Shown here: positions 35,663 through 47,071 of the stretch, in pieces
How positions within the stretch are numbered: the stretch's first letter is position 1
Layout of the letters: every line of letters begins with the position of its first letter
Origin: Erinaceus europaeus
Lineage: Eukaryota > Chordata > Mammalia > Eulipotyphla > Erinaceidae
Direction of reading: 5' to 3'
DNA: 64,000 nt
Assembly: GCF_950295315.1 (NCBI RefSeq)
Contig: NC_080171.1
Span: 35,157,698-35,221,697 of the forward strand
The notes under the pieces: model-generated
Database searches by the model: none
Seen by the model: the letters and a program-made list of their open reading frames with translations, nothing else
Told to the model about the DNA's origin: nothing
Position numbers and translations under genes: made by a program

Positions 35663-38373
35663 TGTAATTTCTAGATTCTTGAATTCTCTACCAAGAAGAG
35701 GTGGCTTTTGTAGGCCCATAAAGAAATTAAAAAGAAACTGAAGAGATAACCTAAAAAAAATTCTTTAGATCTCAGTTATGGCTTTCTCATTCATGATGCT
35801 AAGCACACAAAGGTAAACATGAAACTGTGATAGGCCAAGATCTTCCATTGTTCTTATTGTTAGCTCTTTCCCAAAAGTTAACAGCTTGATAATCTTGTTT
35901 TCATGAAGACTTCTCTTCATATACCTTTCATTTTTCTAGTCTCTTGTCATATTTTGCCTCCTATATGGCTTTTTCAAGACTCACCATCCACCTAGTAATT
36001 GAACTACAATATCTGTTTGACTCACTTGGATCTATCATAAAGATGTGGTGGTGCTGACGTTAAAGAAATAATCTTACTACAAGTCTTTGGATTTGAAAGG
36101 ATTTCCCAGTGAACATGTGTTTAAGATTTTCTTTTTAAACTAAACTTGTTGTATAATCCATTTTGTATTAGGATACATACATATGTAAATGTATACATAT
36201 AAATGAAACAAAAGCAATTTATAAGATAATATTATGGAAGGTACACTATAATATCTCGATTACGCTTTCTTCCTAGTATTGTTCAGTTCTCACTAATTTT
36301 ATTTTATTGGCCTTTATAAATGTGCATGCTTCATTTGAAAAACACTGTTATAGAGGAAACATCAGCAACACCTCTATCCTCAGTCATAGCTATAAAGGCA
36401 CACTACTGAGAATCATGTTGTAACCCTATCTGGAACACAGCACAAGGGTTAGAGAGTTTGAGAAAAAAAACCAGCATGTATTCCTCCCCATCTCAGTGAG
36501 ACAGCCTGTATTTCCTTCCAACTTCTTCCTTTATTCTCAGAAATAACAGTGTGATCACAGTGTGTGTACTGCTTTGCATTTCTCTGGTCTGCGTTCTTAT
36601 ACATATAGCAAGAAAAATGAGTAACACTACTGGTTTTTGTTTTTGTTAAACATGTCTATTATTGAAATGTTATGGTTGAGGGCTAATGGAGTTTTGGGGT
36701 CCTTTTGAGTTTCTGATGTTATAGTGATTTGTGGAACGCTAGAACATTTTGTTGCAACAAAGGTTTGTCTTGTTAAACACCTACTAGCTCTCCACCTACT
36801 TCCCTCTATAATATACATTAAGTTTCCTGTGACTCAACCCTTATGCCCAATCCATTTTGAGTCCTTTTAACTTTATTGTGTATAGTAATTAAAAATAAAA
36901 TATTTTTGGACATGGCTTTGTGTGGGTTTAAGACAAATTGTAGGTTTATTACATCAAGGTACTGTGGTATAAAGCGGTATTATTTAGGTATAGCAAGATA
37001 GGCAATAAGGGAAAATATAAGACTAGGCTGGGCCCATGAGTTCATAAGTTAGTTACCAGAGTTCACCTACACCTGGAAAGGTCCCAGGAGAAGCATCCAT
37101 TGCAGTCCTTGGGAGGGGGGCAGGCACCAAGCTGCACAGGAAGAGAGGGCCTGGAAAAGATAGAGCCTGACTTCTGGTAGCCTAGCAGTTAAATAGCTTG
37201 TTTTACATAAATCCATTAACCTATTTTTACTGCATAGAATTGGTAGACAGGTTTGTTCCTGTCCAGCCCTGACTCCTGCAACTCTTCCTTATTTTTAATT
37301 CTCCCATCTTATTACCACTTTTTATTTTTATCTCTCAAAAGAAGCCACATTCTTACTTATTGTGGTAATAAGAATTACCAAGAGATGGATATATTTCTTC
37401 TCTGTCTCTATTTGATTTCTCTCAGCTTTCTCTCATGAACAGTGGGAAAAACCTAGATCTCTTCATCCTTTCTTATCCTCCTTCAGAAAATAGGAAGAGA
37501 TAGAAATGACAGACACTGTCATAAACCCTGGAAGGGAAAATCCATTCTTGTTATGAAAAAGATTCTACTCTACCACTTAAACCACTTCCCTTTGTAAGAT
37601 TTTTGACTTCCAGGAAAGAGAGGAGTAGAATAATGTTAAAAGTAGGAGCTTCACACCTTTTCTCAATCTCACATTTCAGGACAACTCTAAGGTCAATTTT
37701 CTTCTAGGCTTAACTTAATAACGACTTGGAATAAGAGAGAGAACAATCTATTTTCTTCCACTCAGCTAAGCAAGCATGGAAGTTCATGACTGATTTAACG
37801 TTTTGTATATGGGTGATGTCCTCAGCATAAACGTAATAGAAATGACTACAAATTTATGTAAGGGCATAAATAGAGATGGCACTTTAAGATGTGATGAGCA
37901 AAAAAACCTTCGGGTTTTGACTAAATTCATTTTTAATGAAATATTGGTTAATCATTCTTTAGTAAAATAATTTTTAAAAAAGCATTTGAAGAGTCAAGAA
38001 GTTAAGCTTTGTCCTTCTTAAGCCATGCAGCTCCACAACTACATTCTTCACACAAATATGTGTTTATCACAGACTTGCACACAGTTTGGAACTATATTAA
38101 AAATGCTATTTGTTTTTTTCATTTTTTTCCCATTATCCCATTTCATTTAACATTGTATTTTTTTCACTCATGTACCTTTAAGGACTGTAATTTGTGAATT
38201 ATTTCTCAGAAATACAAAGTCATTTCCATGTAAACTTAATTTGTCATTGTTTGAAAGTATCCAGTAATATACAAATGCATCAATAGCACAAGTAAAATAA
38301 AAATGCTATAAGGGAAGATTGCCTAACAAATCAAATGCAATTGCAAGGTTAGGTAGGTAGTCTCCCATCACAT

Positions 38374-38410
<37 letters not shown>
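38374..38410. repeat. (CA)n(GA)n microsatellite
   Basis: CA units pass directly into GA units. Confidence 0.97.
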
Positions 38411-39107
38411 AAAATATGTGATTTTGAATTTTTACATAATTGATAATTATATTTAGGCACAAATATATATTTATTTTCTTAGTGTCATATCATCTGCTGT
38501 ACTTTGTTGTAAAAGAGAAATAAATTCACGTTGTATCAAGAAACTTACATTTCAACCCCTGAGGACAGCTGATTATAGTTCTGACCTTTTGAGATTCTGT
38601 GTATTTCCCACTTAATCAGTGCTGGAATGAGCTTCTGCTAAGTGGAATCTATAGGATTCCTATGGGAAAAGTGAAACAATTTAAAAAATAATGAGTCTCC
38701 CTTCTATACCCTCTCCTTTTCCATTTTAAGCTCTATTAGGCTATAATAACAGTTTTCATCAAATTCTACACAAAAACATGACATAAGAATATACTATTCA
38801 TACTATATATGGAAAGAGTAAGCTGGGAAAGGTTTTTGGGGAGGTCAGAAAGGATGGGATAAAAAAATGCTTTACTTGCCCTTTTACTGATGTCAAAAAA
38901 TAATGTTTTGTTGTAAGGAAGTCCTTTGGGACATTTAAGCACTAGTATCTCAGATTTTGACAGTGTAATTGGTTCCCTATTGCCTGGGCAATCCTACAGA
39001 ATTGGAATTATCTCCATTTTGTCTTGTTACAGTAACACACTTGATAGTTTCAATATAATCTCACACATACTTTAGTTTGCTCATGTTCACTTCTCAAAAT
39101 CCACAAT

Positions 39108-39109
<2 letters not shown>

Positions 39110-39139
<30 letters not shown>
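39110..39139. repeat. (TG)n microsatellite
   Basis: It is a dinucleotide run of about fifteen units. Confidence 0.97.
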
Positions 39140-39726
39140 TATAAGCCCCATCCCATTCCCTATTACCTCTAATTTTGTTCCCCAGCCTTCTGTGAAACAG
39201 AACAGCATAATAGATGTAATTAGACCTTCGATAATAGGACCGAACAGAGCAAGCATAAGACTCCTAGGAAAGCAATCAGTGCATTAGGTCTCCAGAACTG
39301 AAACCACTTTTAACAAGGTTTGGGGTTTAGGGAATGTCGGTCTAGTCTTCAATTGCTTCCCCAAGAGAAAGCTGTACCCCAAATGCAAATCTTCATTTAC
39401 CATTTCTACAAAAAGAGGAAAAGAACATTAGCTACTTTATTGCACACATAATGAAGCAAACTGGAGCTGTTAATATTTTTTATCAGCAGTAAGTCAACTG
39501 TTCACAAGTGCTCTGAAGTATAAATGTATATTCCACCAGTATTTTAAAGTCATTCCCTGATTCCACTGCTAACTGTTAGAAGATAGTACTGAATTATGTC
39601 AAACAAATACAGATTTTATATTTTCAGGAGTATGTTGAACTCATTATAAAAGGGGGTAACATTAAGTCAAATTTAAATTTTGTCAAATTTAGTCCAGTAG
39701 TCTGATATACTATTTTAAAAATAATA

Positions 39727-39923
39727 ACTAAGTTATCTTTTTTATTTAACTTATTGGATAGAGATGTAGAGAAATATATAGGAAAGGGGAGAAAGAGAGA
39801 GATCCACAACACTGTTTCACCACTAGTTAATCTTTCCCCCTTCAGATGAGAACTGGGAATTTGAACCTGGGTCTTTGCATACTGTTGTACGCCACTTGAT
39901 CTGGTGTGTCACCACCTGGCCTA
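39727..39923 (-). repeat. ERI-type SINE, minus
   Basis: 'tattggatagagatgtagag', a GA-rich body, 'ctgtttcaccactagtta', B-box complement 'tttgaacctgggtc' and 'gtgtcaccacctggcc' are present. Confidence 0.88.
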
Positions 39924-40067
39924 ACATCATAGAGTCATATTAATATTTGACAAATGAGAACCTGAAAGATTCAATCTCGTTTCAGGATAACTTGAAATAC
40001 AGAAGAACTTTCCAACATGATAAAATCTATTTAAAAACATATAACTAAGAACATTTTTTATTCCTTT

Positions 40068-40250
40068 TCTTTTTTATATATCTATTTACTTATTTTTTAG
40101 ATAAGGACAAGGAGGGAGGGGGAGAGAGGGGGGGAAAATAGAGAGACCCCCACAAAATTGAAACTTGTTTAAGTGCAGTGGGGACTGGGCTCAAACCTGG
40201 ATTGAGCATATGGTAAGACAACATTTTATCCAAGTAAGCTATTTTATTGG
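40068..40250 (-). repeat. ERI-type SINE, minus, diverged
   Basis: A tail complement (tatctatttacttatttt), GA-rich body and 'gggctcaaacctggat' B-box complement are visible. The head is eroded. Confidence 0.72.
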
Positions 40251-40489
40251 CACAATTATGAATATTCTCAATGGTGAAAAATCAGATTCTCTCTGTCACT
40301 GATTTACTTTCCCTCTCCATTTTAGGAATATAGAATTACAAAATGGGATTGGGGAGGCTGTTCAGTGATTTTACACACACAAGCATGCATGTGTGTGTCC
40401 CTCATTTTATTCCATGGGAATGTATAAAATAATAAAATAATCAGTAACACAGCTTTAAACTTTCATATAAAATATATTAGTAGATCTTC

Positions 40490-41127
40490 ATATGATCAGT
40501 CTCCCAATGCCCTCAGACAAGATAAATCATAGACAAAGCACTAGCAACATAACAAGGGTTAATAGCCGCTGTACTTTACATCAAGGATTGAGATAAAAAC
40601 ATTACAATTTACAATGGTGGACACTTTAAGTACCATATCTAGACAGAAATAAATATAGACAGCTGTGATGAAAGGATTGACAAGTAGTAAGGGAAGGATC
40701 CTTTAAGACTGTAGAAACTGTACTCAGCATATTAAAGTGTCATCTAGCTGTACCAGTCATTCATGTCTCTCTTCAATTTGAACAAAAGATACCCTACCTC
40801 CAATCTTCCAAAAGCATCTATGTCAACATTAGATTAAAATTTTCACCCTTTCCATAAACATACCAAAGGGCACCAGCTTCAGGGACCCAGGAACCAACTA
40901 ACCAGAAACTACTTCACACCATATATAAACAGCAACACCCAGAACACAAAGTTCAAAAGACATTAAATACAATGGTCAAACTTAAAAGAAACATTTCAGG
41001 TGAACTAGACAAAAGTCCAGGAAAAAATACCAACAAGCTAGAAGCAAATAAGAATGAGGATAACATCCTAACACTAATTGATATACTAATAACAGAAGTG
41101 AGGAAAGTATTTAAAAGTGATATCATC
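40490..41127 (+). mobile_element. Old L1 5' UTR and start of ORF1, plus, split by the full-length L1
   Basis: From about 40860 the sequence is L1 leader and ORF1. An ATG at 40971 opens a frame (MVKLKRNISGELDKSPGKN...) that runs to the insertion point and resumes at 48473, where it soon hits a stop. The 40490-40860 part is probably more leader but is too diverged to be sure. The protein part resembles ORF1 N-terminal regions in composition (lysine-, asparagine- and isoleucine-rich, coiled-coil prone). Confidence 0.7.
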
Positions 41128-41597
41128 TGAAGATGGCAGACTGAGAAGCTTCTAGCAGCATGTGCTCTGATCACATCTTCTGGAAACGGTAGGATTTTCT
41201 GCCTTTAGCAGGCCAGTCAATAAGGGGTCTTAGTGGTGACACCAAAGAGGTGACTATAATTTAATTTGGGTTAATAATTAGAGTAAAGGTGGCACGGACT
41301 AGCGGGCGGGCTGCTCCAGACTTCCCAGGCAGTGGCGGGCAAGGCAGGTGCACCGGGGATTGTCCTCTGCCCGCCCGGGAAGGCGGCTCCTCCGCCGGTT
41401 GCAGAGCACTGCTGGGTGGCCGGCAGAGGACCCGGAGGGAGCACTATAGCCTGGGGGCTTTCTCTTGGGAGTCTCCAGGGACCACCGCGACCCTGAGGGT
41501 GGATCCAAAGACTTCTTAAGTATAGCTCTCATTGGATCAAAGGACTTGGAGCTAGTTTTCATTTTTGAGAAATCCTATAAAAAAGTCTGGAGGGGGG
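41128..41597 (+). promoter_or_regulatory. Extra upstream 5' UTR unit of the L1 with CpG-rich insert and TATA box
   Basis: 41130-41283 repeats 41607-41760 nearly base for base (agatggc-gactgagaagct..., 'gtaggattttctgccttt', 'aatttgggtta'), so the element has two 5' ends in tandem. Between them lies a GC-rich segment (about 41285-41520) with more than a dozen CpGs, absent from the other leaders in this window. A TATA-box word (tataaaa, 41576-41582) sits about 25 bp before the canonical start at about 41601. It may be an L1 promoter monomer or upstream sequence carried in by an earlier read-in transcript. CpG survival argues for fairly recent arrival. Confidence 0.75.
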
Positions 41598-42412
41598 GGT
41601 TTCCTGGAAGATGGCGGACTGAGAAGCTGCTAGCCGCTAGCTCCGAACACATCTCCTGGAACAGTAGGATTTTCTGCCTTTAGCAGGCCAGCCAATAAGG
41701 GGTCATAGCAGTGACAAGGAGGTGACTATAACTTAATTTGGGTTAAGAATTAGAGTAGGGGAAAAAAATTCTTTTTTCTTCCTTTTAATTTTCAAGCATA
41801 CCTCCCCCCCCCATAAGCAGTCCCTGGGGACCAGCTCCTAGCAGGATATGCCACACCACCAAACAGGGTGGTTTTTTGAATTCACTGATACACATTTGGG
41901 AAGTTCCTTGCACTGCTCTTTAATTACAACTCTTTTTCTTATCTTCTCCCTTTTCTATCTCTTGTCTCTCTTTCTCTCTTTTTTTTTAACCTTGTCATAC
42001 AATTCTTCTTTATTCTTTGCCTTTCTGAATTTGTGAATTACTTTGGGGAAGAAATCTGACTCAGAGTGGACTCTCTATGTGTGTATCTCTGCTCTAGTTC
42101 CCTTTCCCCTCTTGTTACTCCTAGAATATACAGTGGATAGTAGATTTGCATAACTTTCTATTCTTGCTATCCTCTCTTTCTTTTCTCTTTCTTCACTGGG
42201 ATTTGGTTACTATTCTTTCACGGACTGGAGAAATTGTTTGGCTAACTGGTAGTGATTAAACTGCTTCAATACTTACTTCAGTTGCTACTGTAATTCCGGA
42301 GGTTGGTGAGTGCAATTGTCATAAAGGTATTTAGTACAGTGTTACTTGTACTCAAGACACAACAACTGAGGAACAACAGAGCATAAAAAAAGAAACACAT
42401 GAATTAAAAAAA
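41598..42412 (+). promoter_or_regulatory. L1 5' UTR (canonical unit)
   Basis: It starts at 'tttcctggaagatggcgg'. The agatggcgg word (41609-41617) fits the YY1 core, which in primate L1s positions transcription start; that role here is inferred. It extends to the ORF1 start codon at 42413. It lacks the 600-bp duplication seen in the minus copy's leader. Confidence 0.82.
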
Positions 42413-43190
42413 ATGGGTAGATCAAAAACAAATAAAACTACTACTCCAATGAATGAGGACAAGAGCCCAGAAGAAACTACAAATCAGCCATAAGTAACCA
42501 TAGATAAGAAAAGTATGCAAGCAATAATAAACTTATTAATCACAGAAATGAAAACAACATTGGAGGAAAGGAATGGCAGTATTAGGGAAACAACAGTTGA
42601 GACCCCCAAGGATAATACTGATTATCTTGAGGCAATTAGAAAACTGAAAGCTGAAATAGCTGTAATGAAGAAAGAAGCTGAAGCAAGGGAAAGCAGACTA
42701 ACAGAAGCAGAAAACAGAATTAGTCAGACAGAGGATGAGTTAGAGAAAACAAAGAAAGAGGTGAAAGAGCTTAAAAAGAGATTTAGAGACACTGAAAACA
42801 ACAACAGAGACATATGGGATGATCTCAAAAGAAGTAACATTCGTATAATTGGCCTGCCAGAGGAAGAAAGAGAGGAAGGGGAAGCAAACATTCTAGAGGA
42901 AATAATACAAGAAAACTTCCCAGACCTGAATAATAGAAATGATATCAAGGTTCAAGAGGCCCAGAGAGTACCAAACAGAATGAACCCAGACCTGAAGACA
43001 CCAAGACACATCATAGTCACAATGAGAAGAAGTAAAGACAAAGAAAGGATCCTAAAGGCTGCAAGAGAGAAACAAAAAGTCACATACAAGGGAAAACCCA
43101 TAAGATTATCTGCAGACTTCTCCACAACAGTTAAAGGAGGCAACCATCACCAAGCCGGCCCTGAAAGAGGTACTAAAAGACCTCTTATAA
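42413..43190 (+). pseudogene. L1 ORF1 (RNA-binding coiled-coil protein), disrupted
   Basis: ATG at 42413 follows an A-rich leader. Codon 27 is a TAA stop (42491-42493), after which the same frame continues from ATG 42515 for about 200 codons. Residues cover a long coiled coil (LKAEIAVMKKEAEARESRLTEAE... to about 42800), then the RRM-like domain starting SNIRIIGLPEEE. Relative to the minus copy about 140 bp is missing at 43125-43129 (the region 29786-29924 there), removing most of the C-terminal RNA-binding domain and shifting frame. The original stop is TAA 43188-43190. It lies 55 bp before ORF2. Confidence 0.93.
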
Positions 43191-43245
43191 ACAAGAACAT
43201 CACTATAATACTTGCAATATATCAGAGCAAACAAAAAAATTTTTT

Positions 43246-46200
43246 TTGAACAATGGCACTGAATACATTAAATCCATAATATCAATAAATGTCAATGGAT
43301 TAAACTCACCCATCAAAAGGCACAGGGTGGGGGGATGGATCAGAAAACATAACCCAACCATATGCTGCTTGCAAGAATCCCATCTGTCACAACAAGATAA
43401 ACACAGACTTAAAGTGAAAGGATGGAAAATTATCATACAGGCTAATGGTCCACAAAAAAGGGCAGGAACAGCCATTCTCATCTCAGACACGATAGATTTT
43501 AAATTAAATAAAGTGATAAAAGATAGGCAAGGACATTACATAATGATTAGAGGATCAATCAGCCAAGAAGACTTAACAATTATTAACATCTATGCACCCA
43601 ATGAGGGACCATCTAAATACATTAAGCATCTACTGAAAGAATTTCAAAAATACATCAATAGTAATACAATAATAGTGGGAGACTTCAATACCCCACTCTC
43701 ACACTTAGACAGATCAACAAATCAGAGAACCAATAAAGATACAAGAGAATTGAATGAAGAGATTGACGGACTAGACCTCTTGGACATTTTCAGACTCCTC
43801 CACCCCAAAAAACTGGAATACACCTTCTTTTCAAATCCACATAACTCATACTCAAGGATAGACCACATGTTAGGCCACAAAGACAGCATCAATAAATTCG
43901 AGAGCATTGAAATCATCCGAAGTATCTTCTCAGACCACAGTGGAGTAAAACTAACATTTAACAACAAACGGAAAATTATTAAAAGACACAGAATTTGGAA
44001 ACTAAACACATGATCCTTAAGAACCACTGTGTCAGAGACTCACTCAAACAGGAAATTCAAATGTTCCTGGAAACTAATGCAAATGAAGACACAACCTATC
44101 AAAATATTTGGAACACAGCTAAAGCAGTACTGAGAGGGAAACTTATATCCATACAATCACATATTAAACACCAAGATGAAGCTCAAATGAATGACCTTAC
44201 TGCACACCTCAAGGACTTAGAGGAAGAGGAACAAAGGAACCCTAAAGCAACCAGAAGGACAGAAATCACTAAAGTTCGAGCAGAAATAAACAACTTCGAA
44301 AATAAAAGAACCATACAAAAGATCAATGAAGCCAAATGTTGGTTCTTTGAAAGATTAAACAAAATTGACAAACCCCTTGCCAGACTCACCAAACAAAAAA
44401 GAGAGAAGACTCAAATTAATAGAATTGTAAAAGATGCAGGAGATATCACAACTGACATCAAAGAAATCCAGAGAATCCTGCGAAACTTCTATAAAGAACT
44501 ATATGCCACCAAGCTAGAGAATCTAGAAGAAATGGAACAATTCCTAGAAACCTATGCACTTCCAAAACTGAACCAAGAAGAACTACAAAATCTAAATGCA
44601 CCAATCACAGACCAAGAAATTGAAACCATTATTAAGAATCTCCCCAACAACAAAAGTCCTGGACCAGATGGCTTCACAAATGAATTCTACAAAACTTTCA
44701 GGAAACAGTTAATACCCATACTTCTTATGCTATTCCATAAGATTGAAGAAACAGGAATACTCCTTTCCACCTTTTATGTAGCCAACATCACCCTGATACC
44801 AAAAGCTGATAGGGACAGAACAAAAAAGGAAAACTACAGACCAATATCTCTGATGAACATAGAATCCAAAATATTAAACAAGATCTTGGCCAACCGGATA
44901 CAGCAACACATCAAAAAGATTGTTCATCATGACCAAGTGGGATTCATCCCAGGAATGCAAGGCTGGTTCAACATCCGTAAGTCAATCAATGTCATTCACC
45001 ACATCAATAAAAGCAAAGCCAAAAACCACATGATTATCTCAATAGATGCAGAGAAAGCCTTTGACAAAATCCAACACCCATTCATGCTCAAAACTCTACA
45101 AAAAATGGGAATAGATGGGATATTCCTCAAGATAGTGGAGTCTATATATAGCAAACCTACAGCCAACATCATACTCAATGGACAGAAGCTGAAAGCATTC
45201 CCCCTCAGATCGGGGACTAGACAGGGCTATCCACTGTCACCGTTACTCTCCAACATAGTATTGGAAGTTCTTGCCATAGCAATCAGGCAAGAGAAAGAAA
45301 TCAAAGGAATAAAGATTGGAAGGGAAGAAGTCAAGCTCTCACTATTTGCAGATGATATGATGGTATACATAGAAAGACCTAAAGAATCCAGTAGAAAACT
45401 ACTGCAAATTATTAGGCAATATAGCAAGGTATCAGGCTACAAAATCAATGTACAAAAATCAGTGGCATTTCTTTATGCAAACACTAAATCTGAAGAAGAA
45501 GACATCCTGAATTCACTCCCATTTACTGTTTCAGCAAAATCAATCAAATACCTAGGAATAAAGTTGACCAAAGAAGTGAAAGACTTGTATGCTGAAAACT
45601 GTGAGTCGCTACTCAAGGAGATAGAAACTGATACCACGAAATGGACAGATATCCCATGCTCATGGATTGGAAGAATAAATATCATCAAAATGAATATTCT
45701 CCCCAGAGCCATATACAAATTTAATGCAATACCCATCAAAGTTCCACCAAGCTTCTTTAAGAGAATAGAACAAAAACTACAATCATTTATCTGGAACCTG
45801 AAAACACCTAGAATTGCCAAAACTATCTTAAGGAAAAGAAACAGAAATGGAGGCATAACATTCCCAGACCTTAAACTATATTATAAAGCCATCATCATGA
45901 AAACAGCATGGTACTGGAACAAAAATAGGCACACAGAAGAGTGGAACAGAATTGAAAGCCCAGAAGTAAATCCCAACACCTACGGGCATCTAATCTTTGA
46001 TAAGGGGGCACAAAGGATTAAATGGAAAAAGGAGGCTCTCTTCAATAAATGTTGCTGGGAAAACTGGGATTGAAACATGCAGAAGAATGAAATTGAACCA
46101 CTTTATCTCCCCAGAAACAAAAATCAACTCCAAATGGATCAAAGACCTAGATGTCAGACCAGAAACAATCAAATACTTAGAGGAAAACATTGGTAAAACA

Positions 46201-47071
46201 GTTTCCCACCTAAACCTCAAGGACATCTTTGATGAATCAAACCCAATTGCAAGGAAGACTAAAGCAGAAACAAAACAATGGGACTACATCAAATTGAAAA
46301 GCTTCTGCGCATCCAAAGAAACTATTAAACAAACAGAGAGACCCCTCACAGAATGGGAGAAGATCTTCACATGCCACATCAGACAAGAAACTAATCACCA
46401 AAATATATAAAGAGCTCAGCAAACTTAGCACCAAAAAAGCAAATGACCCCATCCAAAAATGGGCAGAGGATATGAACAAAACATTCACTACAGAGGAGAA
46501 CCAAAAGGCTAACAAACATTTGAAAAACTGCTCTAGGTCACTGATTGTCAGAGAAATGCAAATTAAGACAACACTAAGATACTACCTCACTCCTGTAAGA
46601 ATGGCATACATCAAAAAGGACAGCAGCAACAAATGCTGGAGAGGATGAGGGGACAGAGGAACCCTCTTACTTTGCTGGTTGGAATGTAAATAGGTACAGC
46701 CTCTGTGGAGAGTAGTCTGGAAAACTCTCAGGCTAGACATGGACCTTCCATATGATCCAGTAATTCCTCTCCTGGGGTTATACCCCAAGGACTCCATAAC
46801 ACCCAACCAAAAAGAGGTGTGTACTCCTATGTTCATAGCAGCACAATTCATAATAGCTAAAACCTGGAAGCAACCCAGGTGCCCAACAACAGATGAGTGG
46901 CTGAGAAAGCTGTGGTATATATACACAATGCAATACTATGCAGCTATCAAAAACAATGAACCCACCTTCTCTGACCCATCTTGGACAGAGCTAGAAGGAA
47001 TTATGTTAAGTGAACTAAGTCAGAAAGATAAAGATGAGTATGGGATGATCCCACTCATCAACAGAAGCTGA
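43246..47071 (+). pseudogene. L1 ORF2 (endonuclease-reverse transcriptase), disrupted
   Basis: About 1,275 codons, the usual L1 ORF2 size. The N-terminal 255 codons (43246-44013) are an APE-type endonuclease with [13 protein letters not shown] and SDHSG motifs. No in-frame ATG was seen at the start. A one-base loss near 44007 shifts the frame. The next 690 codons (44013-46073) hold the reverse transcriptase ([32 protein letters not shown], catalytic FADDM at about 45344) and an intact-looking thumb region. An extra base near 46070 and a two-base loss near 46382 shift frame again, and stops lie near 46646 and 46690. The tail with CPTTDEWLRKLWYIYTMQYY is at 46739-47071. In the RT motif, the usual QGCPLSP cysteine is tyrosine. 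Confidence 0.95.

Larger units (their letters stand above)
35663..39726. other. Longest repeat-poor stretch, no gene recognised
   Basis: About 4 kb without a SINE or L1 copy that I can identify, with only microsatellites at 38374-38410 and 39110-39139. A somewhat GC-richer patch at 37040-37180 has no frame or motif. Reading frames are all under 70 codons and unremarkable. If any conserved non-coding element or exon is hidden in this window, this and 3077-5084 are the best places to look. Confidence 0.45.

Noticed and set aside
37040..37180. GC-richer patch considered as an LTR or exon
   Set aside because: No TG/CA boundaries, flanking duplication, splice-bounded frame or second copy.
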